From NCBI RefSeq assembly GCF_028595325.1, contig NZ_JAQQXR010000003.1:310001-374000 (forward strand): DNA of 64,000 nt, given 5' to 3'. Within the stretch, counting starts at the first letter, position 1, and each line of letters begins with the position of its first letter. This document shows, piece by piece, positions 38,001 through 47,000 of the stretch. Position numbers and translations under genes: made by a program. The notes under the pieces are model-generated. The model did no database searches. It saw only the letters and a list, made by a program, of their open reading frames with translations, and was not told the origin of the DNA. Source of the DNA: Janthinobacterium fluminis. Its GTDB lineage: Bacteria > Pseudomonadota > Gammaproteobacteria > Burkholderiales > Burkholderiaceae_D.

Positions 38001-41000
38001 GGCGCCGACGGGCGCCACGCTCAAGCTCGACGGCGAGCTGCGCGGCCACGGCGTCAAGGGCGGCGGCCGCCTCGTCATCGAGAACGGCAGCGCCGTCAGC
38101 GTCGGCGGCAAGCTGCTCGGCGGCGGCAACGTGCTGGCCGCCGGCGCCAGCGCCGGCGTCAATTTGCGCCTGGCCGACGAGCTGCTGATCGCCAAGGGCG
38201 AGAAAATCCCCTTCGACTTCGCGCTGACCGTCACGGTCATCAAGCCGGGCCTGACGCTGGGCGGCCCGCTGGAGGCGGACGTGACGCCGCAAAAGCCGCT
38301 GACGCTGGGCGCGCCCCTGCTGCTGCCGGCGGGCGCCTATGTATCGCTGGGCAACAACGGCTATTTCCAGGAGGGCGAGGTGGTGCCGGCCGGCAGCGTG
38401 GTGACGCAGATGGGCGGCCTGGGCGCCGGCTTCCTGGTCAGCGCCGAGGTCTTCCCGGGAGGCATTCCGGTGGCGCCGCTGACGACGCGCTACGCGGCCG
38501 GCGGCATCGCCGCCGACGATCTCCGCCTGCCGGCCGGCAGCGTGATGCCGGCCGGCGCGACGCTGCCGCGCGCCGTCGCCGTCCAGCCCCTGCTGGCGCT
38601 GGACGCCGGGCTGTTCCAGAGCGGCTTCGCCGGCTACGCCGTGACGGGCCGCGACGGCCTCGCCGTCGTCGACGGCGCCCGCATCGCCGTGGCGATGCCG
38701 CTGCTGCGCCTGAACGGCGCGGCCGGCCGCGCCCTTGCCGGCGGCGCCGAGCCGGGCGCCGCGCTGGAATTGTGGATGCCCGAGCTGTACCAGCACGACC
38801 CGCGCAAGGGCCGCCTGGCGCAGCGCGCCGGCGCCGACCTGGCGCTGACGGCCGGCAGCCCGCTGTCGCAGGCGCCGCTGGCGCTGGGCGGCGCGGCCGT
38901 CGTCGGCGTCGACCCGGGCCGCCAGATCACGCTGACGGGCACCGGCCAGATCAGCATCGACGGCCGGCTCGACGCCTGGGGCGGCAAGATCGCCGTGTTG
39001 CCCGGCACCCTGGGCGCGGGCATCGACGTCAACCTGCCGAACGGCAAGGGGCAGGCGACCTCGATCTGGATCGGCGCCGGCGCCGTGCTCGACGTGGCCG
39101 GCCGCGCCAGCGTCGCCCTGGACGCCCGCGGCGGCCGCTACGGCCGCGCCGACGGCGGCGGCAGCATCGAGATCGGCGCCCGCTACAAGGCCGACGCCGC
39201 CAGCGTCGACGCCGCCGACGCCTTTGTCGTGGTGCGCCCCGGCGCCCGCCTCGACGCCAGCGGCGCGGCGGCGACGCTGGACCTGGCCGGCCTGGGCGCC
39301 ACGGCCGTCGCCGGCAACGGCGGCTTGATCGCCCTCAGCTCCTACAACGGCATCTTCGCCGACGGCAGCCTGCGCGCCGCCGCCGGCGGCGCCGGCGCGG
39401 CCGGCGGCACGCTGGCGCTGGCGCTGGACACGCCGAACTACGGCCAGGTGACGCGCTACACGATGGAGGGCGAGGCCGTCGACAACGCCGTGCGCCTGCC
39501 GCGCGAACTGCGGCTGGTCCAGGCGCAGGGCGACAGCGCCCTGCCTGCCGGCCTGCGCGCGGGCCAGGGGGACGCGGCGCTGCGCTACGGCAGCGCGCGG
39601 CTGGGCGCCGACCGGGTCCAGGCCGGCGGCTTCGACAACCTGGCCCTGCACGTCAACGGCCTGATCAGCTTCGACGGCGACCTCAGCCTGTCGCTCGGCC
39701 AGAGCCTGCGCCTGAACGCCAGCGCGCTGGCGCTGGCGCCGCGCGGCGCCGCGGCCGGCCGCGCCAGCCAGATCCATCTGGCGGCGCCGTATGTGCGCCT
39801 GGGCGGCGCCGTCCGCCACCAGAAGGAGGACTACATCGTGCCGAACCCGGTGAACGGCTCGAAGAACGCCGGCAGCGGCGGTGGCACGCTGGGCGTGCCG
39901 CTGGTGGCGGCCGGCTCGCTGCTGCAGGTCGACGCCGCCATGATCGACGTCGCCGGCGTCGTCAACACGGGCGTGCGCGGCGAGATCGTCCACAACGGCG
40001 GCAAGCCGCTGGCCGTCGAGCGCGAAGCCTTCGAGCAGCTGACGCTGCGCAGCAGCGGCGACTTGCGCCTGTCGGGCAAGGCGGCCCTGTACGCGCCCGG
40101 CAACCTGACGCTGGCGGCCGCGCAAATCTACCCGGCCGCCGGCGACAGCGGCACGGTCAGCGTCGGCAAGATCAGCAGCGTCGGCCCCGGCGGCAATGTG
40201 CGCGTCACGCTCGACCCGCTGCGCACGCTCAGCATCGAGCGCAGCGGCACGGCCACGCCGGCGCAACCGTATTCCGCGTTCGGCAGCCTGACCCTGGTGG
40301 CGCCGACCATCAACCAGGGCGGCGTGCTGCGCGCGCCGCTGGGCCAGATCACGCTCGGCAGCGAGTTCTGGGAAGCCTACACGGGCCACGTCAATCTGCT
40401 GCCCGGCAGCCTGACCTCGGTCAGCGCGCAGGGCTTGCTGATGCCCTACGGCGGCACGCTGGACGGCCTGAGCTATCTGTACAACGGCCTCGACGTCGCC
40501 TTCAAGGGCGCCGGCAGCGGCCCCGACATCGCCCTGGTGGGCGCCGCCATCGACGTGCGCCGCGGCGCCGTGCTTGACCTGTCGGGCGGCGGCGCGCTGG
40601 CCGGCGCCGCCTTCCTGGCAGGGCGCGGCGGCTCCACGGACGCGCGCCTGAACCCGCTGGTGCAATTGCAGCCGAACGGCGGTTTCACGCTGCCCGGCCT
40701 GGCCAGCAACCCCGTCTACGCCATCGTTCCCGGCGCGCAGCCGGGCGCCGCGCCGCTGCTGGCGGAAAACGGCGCCGGCGACCCCGCCGTGGGGCGCCAG
40801 ATCAGCATCGGCGCCGGCGTGCCCGGGCTGGCGGCCGGCACCTACACGCTGCTGCCGTCGAGCTTCGCGCTGCTGCCGGGCGCCTTCCGGGTCGAGCTGA
40901 ACGGCCTGGCCGGCGCCGTCGCGGCCGGCACCACCGTGGCCATGCGCAACGGCTCCTTCGCCACGGCGGCGCAGACCGGCGTGGCCGGCACGGCCATCCG

Positions 41001-44000
41001 CGACGCCGTGCCCGGCCAGGCCATCCTGACGCCGGCCGCCGTGCTGCGCAGCTATTCGCAATACAATGAAATGGATTACGCCGCGTTCGCGCTGGCCCAG
41101 GCCGGCCGCGACGGCGTGCCGCGCGCCGCGCTGGAGCGCGACGCCAAGGACTTGCGCGTGCAACTGGTCGCCCCGGCGCTGCTCAGCGTCAAGGACAACG
41201 CCATGCCGCTGCGCATGGACGGCAGCACCCTGTACGCGCCGGTCGAGGGCGGCTACGGCGGCGGGCTGCTGCTGGGCAGCGGCGGCAACGAATCGACGCA
41301 GTACCACGTGCTGGCCGACGGCGCGGCGCCGCAGCGCGACTTCGCCGGCGTGTCTGTGCACGCCTCCCAGTTGAACGCCTTCGGCGCCCAGCGCATCGGC
41401 ATCGGCGGCCTGCCGCGCGTCGCCTACAACGAATACCGGACCGGCAGCAACCAGCGCGCCAACGTCGCCCAGTTTGTCGGCTCGGCCGGCAAGATCGTGC
41501 TGCGCGGCGGCGCCGTGCTGAAGGCGGCCGAGGTGTTCCTGGCGACGGGGCGGGCGAACGGCGGCATCGTCGTCGAGCAGGGCGCCGGCATCAATACCCT
41601 GGGCCGCGGCAAGGCGGCCTGGGATTCCCGCGACGGCTATGTCTACCAGCCCAGCGGCAGCGTGCTGGCCGTCTCCAACGGCTGGCTGGATATGCTGGCG
41701 GCGCTGCCGCCCGTCAGCTCGTCCGACGGCCCGGGCGTCATCGACATCGGCGCCTGCGCGGCGCCCGGCGGCTGCGCCGGCGCGACCCAGTTGTATTCCG
41801 ATGGCAGCATCGCCGCCATCACGGACCGCAGTTTCACGCTGCGCGACAATGTGCGCTACGGCACCCGCAACCTGGTGCTGGCGATGAGCGCGATCAACAT
41901 CGGCGGCGAGGCGGCCCTGGCGGCGGCCGCCGCCCGCGGCGCCCTGCCGGACGGCCTGGCGCTGGACCAGGGCTTGCTCGACCGCCTGCTGCACGGCGAC
42001 ACCGGCAGCGGCGCGCCGGCGCTGGAAAACCTGGCGCTGACGGCGCGCAACTCCTTCAACTTCTACGACTCGGCGCAGCTGTCGACGATAGACCCGGCCA
42101 CCGGCAAGTCCTCGCTGGCGCGCCTGGTGCTGAACACGCCGGCCATCTACGGCTACGGCGGCGCCGACGCGCTGGCGCGCATCCACACGGATACGCTGGT
42201 GTGGCAGGGCGCCAGCAACGCGGCCGGCGCCGTCGCCCGCGACGGCGCCGGCACCGGCAGCGGCCGCCTGCAGGTCGACGCCAGGCGCATCGAGTTCGGC
42301 TTCACGCCGGACAGCCGGCCCGACACCGTCCACAGCATGGAGCGGCTGGTGCTGGGCTTCGGCCAGGTGGCCTTGAACGCCAGCGAGCGCGTCACGGCCA
42401 ACAACAAGGGCGCGCTGAACGTCTACCAGGTCCAGGGGCCGTGGGATGCGGCGCTGAAGGATTTCACCTATAGCGGCGGCGAGCTGCGCATCGATACGCC
42501 GCTGCTGACGGGGGCGGCCGGTTCCGTGAACCGCATCACGGCCGGCGGCGCCATCACTGTCGGCGCGCCGGCCGGCGCCGCCGCGCCGGCGCCGGACAAT
42601 GCGGCGCTGGCCGGCGCGCTGGGCGCCGAACTGCTCCTGGCCGGCCGCAGCGTGGCGCTGGACACGGCCGTGGTGCTGCCCAGCGGCAAACTGACGCTGT
42701 CGGCCGAGCGCGACGTGCTGCTCGGCGGCGCCGCCAGGCTGGACCTGGCGGGCCGCAAGATCGATTTCTACGACACCAGCAAATACAGCTGGGGCGGCGA
42801 CGTGGTCCTCGCCAGCCGGGCCGGCGACGTGCGCCAGGCGGCCGGCTCGACGCTCGACCTGTCGGCCGTGAACAACCGCGCCGGCAAGCTCAGCGTCACG
42901 GCCACGGGCGCGGGCGCCGGCAACGTCGACCTGCGCGGCACGCTGGCCGGCGGCGCCAGCGGCCACTACGACGCCGGCGGCACGGCGCTGCCCTTCGCCG
43001 CCGGCGGCGCCGACATCCGCGCCCAGCGCGTCGGCGACTTCGCCGACTTGAACCAGCGCCTCAACAGCGGCAAGCTGTTCGGCAGCCGCAGCTTCCAGCT
43101 CAAGCAGGGCGACCTGCGCATCGGCGACGAAGTGAAGGCGCGCGAAGTGAGCGTCTCCGTCGACGCCGGCCATTTGACGGTGGCCGGGCGCATCGACGCC
43201 AGCGGCGAGCAGGTCGGCAGCATCCGCCTGGCCGGCCGCGACGGCGTCACCATCAAGGCCGGCGCCGTGCTGGACGCTCACGGCAGCGTGCTGCGCACCG
43301 ACAGCTACGGCCAGGTGATCGAGGCGCCGAACCGCGCCGTCGTCGACCTCAGCGCCGGCAACGGCCGCCTGACGCTGGAGGGCGGCGCCCGCCTGGACTT
43401 GCGCAGCGGCGAACAGGGCGGCCGCTACGGCAGCGTCGACCTGAACGCGCGCCGCCTCGGCGGCGACGACGTCGACATCGACGCCGGCGCCGCCCTGCGC
43501 ATCGACGGCGCCCGCCACGTCAACGTCAACGCCTTCCGCCAGTACCGCGACGCGCCGGCCGGCGCCGCCGTGGACGCGGCCGGCCGCGCCTACCAAAGCA
43601 TCGACCAGGCCTACCTGGACGCCCGGCACGCCGACAGCACGGCCTTCATCGGCAAGGCGCTGGCCAACGCCGGCCTGATGGACGGCAAGCTGAAGGGCTT
43701 GCGCGGCGACGCCGCCGCCTTCCACCTGCGCCCCGGCGTCGAGATCGTCAGCGCGGCGCCGGACGGCGACCTGCACATCGACGGCGACGTCGACCTGTCC
43801 GGCCAGCGCTACGCCGGCGTCAACCCGCAGGCGCAGCTGGGGGCCGCGCACGGCTCCGGCGAGGCGGGCGTGCTGCTGGTGCGCGCCGGCGGCAAGCTCA
43901 GCGTCTTCGGCAGCGTCAACGACGGCTTCGACGGCGCCGCCCTGCCGGCCACGCCGGACGACGTCGGCTGGGTGCTGCACAAGGGCCGCCTGCCCTGGGG

Positions 44001-47000
44001 CGGCGACCTCGTCGTGCCCCAGGCCGGCATGGTGACGCTGGCGCCGGGCACTTACTTCAAGTCCGGCCGGGCCCTCAATTACGACTTGCCGATGCGGCCC
44101 ATGAAGCTGCGCGGCGGCACGCTGCTGGCGGTCCGCGCGACGCTGACGGCGCCGCTGACGCTGCCGGCCGGCAGCGTGCTGGGCGGCGCCGTGCGCCGGG
44201 CCGACGGCAGCGTGCTGCACGCGGCCGGCAGCGTCGTCGGCCAGGCGCTGACGCTGGCCGCCGGCACGCAGCTCGACGCCGGCCTGCGCCTGCCCGGCGC
44301 CGCCGGCGTGGCGGCGATGCTGTGGCCGGCCGGCGTCGCGCTGCCCTTCCCCGAGGGCCAGCCGCGCGACTGGTCGGACGGCCAGAACAAGCTCAACGGC
44401 GTGTTCCTGGCGTACGCCCTGGCGCTGGACAAGGGCGCCCTGCTGCCCAGCGAAACCTCGGTCAAGCTGCCCGGCGACGCCGCGCTGGTGCGGCTGCGCC
44501 CGGCCGACGGCGCCGGCCGCCAGGGCCGCAACTGGGCGCTGGCGCCCATGCTGGCCCAGGGTTCGCAGTCCTGGTCGCTGCGCCTCGTCAGCGGCGCCGA
44601 CACGGCCGCCGCCGACCCGCGGGCGCTGCGCCCGCAGGCCCGCGACGCCCACCTGCAACTGGCCGACACCCACTACGGCATGGGTTTCGAGCGCACGCTG
44701 GTGCCCGGCACGGGCTTGCCGGGCCAGTATGTGTGGAACGAGCTGGCGACGGCCGAGGGCTTTGTGCCGGGCCAGTCCGTCAATCTGGACGACATCGGCG
44801 GCGAGGCCGAGGCCGAGCAGGGCTACTACGCGCGCATGCTGGACAAGGTCGGCGCCGAGTACAGCTATGAGGCCAAGCCGGTGCGGCAACAGCTGTTCAG
44901 CGTGCTGCGCACCGGCACCGGCGACCTCGACCTGCTGGCCGGCGGCGATTTCGACATGCGCTCGCTGTACGGCGTCTACACGGCCGGCAGCCAGTCCGCC
45001 GCGCCGCCGGGTGAGGCCGCGCAACGCTTCGACCTGCCGCGCGCGCGCCCCTGGGTCGGCGCGCTGGAGGGCCTGGGCTTGAGCGTGCTGGGCGGCTATG
45101 GCGGCAATTTCGAGCACCTCGTCAGCGGCGCCCAGAGCCTGTACCGGGCCTGGTATCCCGAGCACGGCGGCAACCTGCTGCTGCGCGCCCAGGGCGCCGT
45201 CAAGGGCGACACCCTGGGCGACAAGGCCGGCGGGCGCCGCGCCGAAGCCTTCGGCTACCTGCGCGACCACCTCGACAGCAGCGCCATCGGCAGCTGGTTG
45301 TGGCGCCAGGGCTCGGGCAGCACGGGCGGCGGCGTGCCGACGGCCTGGTGGATCAACTTCGGCACCTATGTGCCTAGCACCGACAGCAACAATCTGTACA
45401 GCGGGACGCCCTTCCTGACGGGCTTCACCGGCATCGGCACCCTGGGCGGCGGCAACCTGCTGCTGCAGGCCGGCGGCGACGCCGGCATGCTGGAGTCGCG
45501 CGCCGACCCGGCCGGCAGCAACGCCCTGCGCAGCCAGGGTTTGAACGTGGCCGTCGCCAGCACCGGCCGGGTGACGCCGGACGGCACGCTGTGGCTGACG
45601 GGCGGCGGCGACCTCGACATCCGCGTCGGCGGCGCCCTCAACCCGGTGGCCGAGGTGCGCATGTTCGCCGCCGACTCCGACGCCGGCAACGCGCGTCTGC
45701 GCATGGATAGCCAGAAACTCAGCCTGAACGGCACCTTCACCAATCTGCGCGGCGCGCTGCGCCTGGAGGCCGGCGCCGTCGGCGGCGTCGAGCTGCGCTT
45801 CGACCGGGCCGACCCGAAGGAGTCGCGCCCGTATGCGACGTACACGGCGACGACGGCGATCGCCGGCGGCGGCCCCATGCTGGTGCCGGGCGACAGCGGC
45901 GTGCGCCTGGACGCCCGCGGCGACCTGGTGCTGGGCGGCGCCGCCGACGCCGGCCGCGTGCACCTGTATAACAACGGCACGCCCTTCAGCTACCGCGGCC
46001 AGGATTACGGCGGCGAGGGCTGGAGCTGGTTCTCGCTGTGGACGCCGGCCACGGCGATCGACCTGTTCAGCGCCGGCGGCCACCTGACGCCGACCTCGGC
46101 CTGGAGCGGCAATCAGCCGAGCAGCAACGCGGCGGCCTCGGACGGCCGCTTCCTGATGCCGTCCGTGCTGCGCGCCGTCGCCGCCAGCGGCAATCTGTAC
46201 TATGGCAACGCCAGCCTGGGCATCTTGAACAACTCGGCCGTGGCCGTGGTCAGCAACGGCGTGACGCTGGCGCCGGCGCCGGTGGCGCCGCAATTCGTGC
46301 GCGCCGGCACCGGCCAGCTGGAAATGCTGGCGGCCGGCTCGATCTACGCGGCTGGCCTGCCGATCACCCAGTCGGGCGCCGACCCGCGGCGCCTGCCCAG
46401 CCCCTTCAATCCGGGCTTCCTCGGCGCCCTCGGCAAGACTTGGTTCGGCCCCCTGCCCCTGCACAATCTGCACCCCGACGCGCTGGCGCCGGCCGCGCTG
46501 TACAACTTCGCCTTGAACGGCGGCGGCGGCGCCATCGGCCAGACCTATCCGCTGTTCAGCATGACGCCGCCGACGGCCTCGGACTACGCGCCGGCCGGCC
46601 AGCCGCCGGCGCGCTTCTACGCGGTCGGCGGCGACATCGTCGGCCTGCGCACGGGCAGCATCGTCTACCGCGGCGACTTGCCGGGCCGCCCGGCCGCGCG
46701 CGGCCTCTGGTACGAGGGCGGCGGCGCCGTCGCCGTGCGCGCCGGCCGCGACATCGTCAACGCCGGCAGCACCCTGGGCGAGCTGGAAGACGGGCCGGCG
46801 GAGGCCGGAGGCTGGGTCAACGTCGCCCTGTTCGGCAGGCCGGACCAGCCGCCCAAGCCCGTCAAGGACAACGGCATCTCGGCCCGCGGCAACCTGATCG
46901 TCCACCGCCACGCCGACGACGTCTCCGTCGTCAGCGCCGGACGCGACATCCGCTACAGCAGCTTCTACGTGGCCGGCCCCGGCCAGCTCGACGTCAGCGC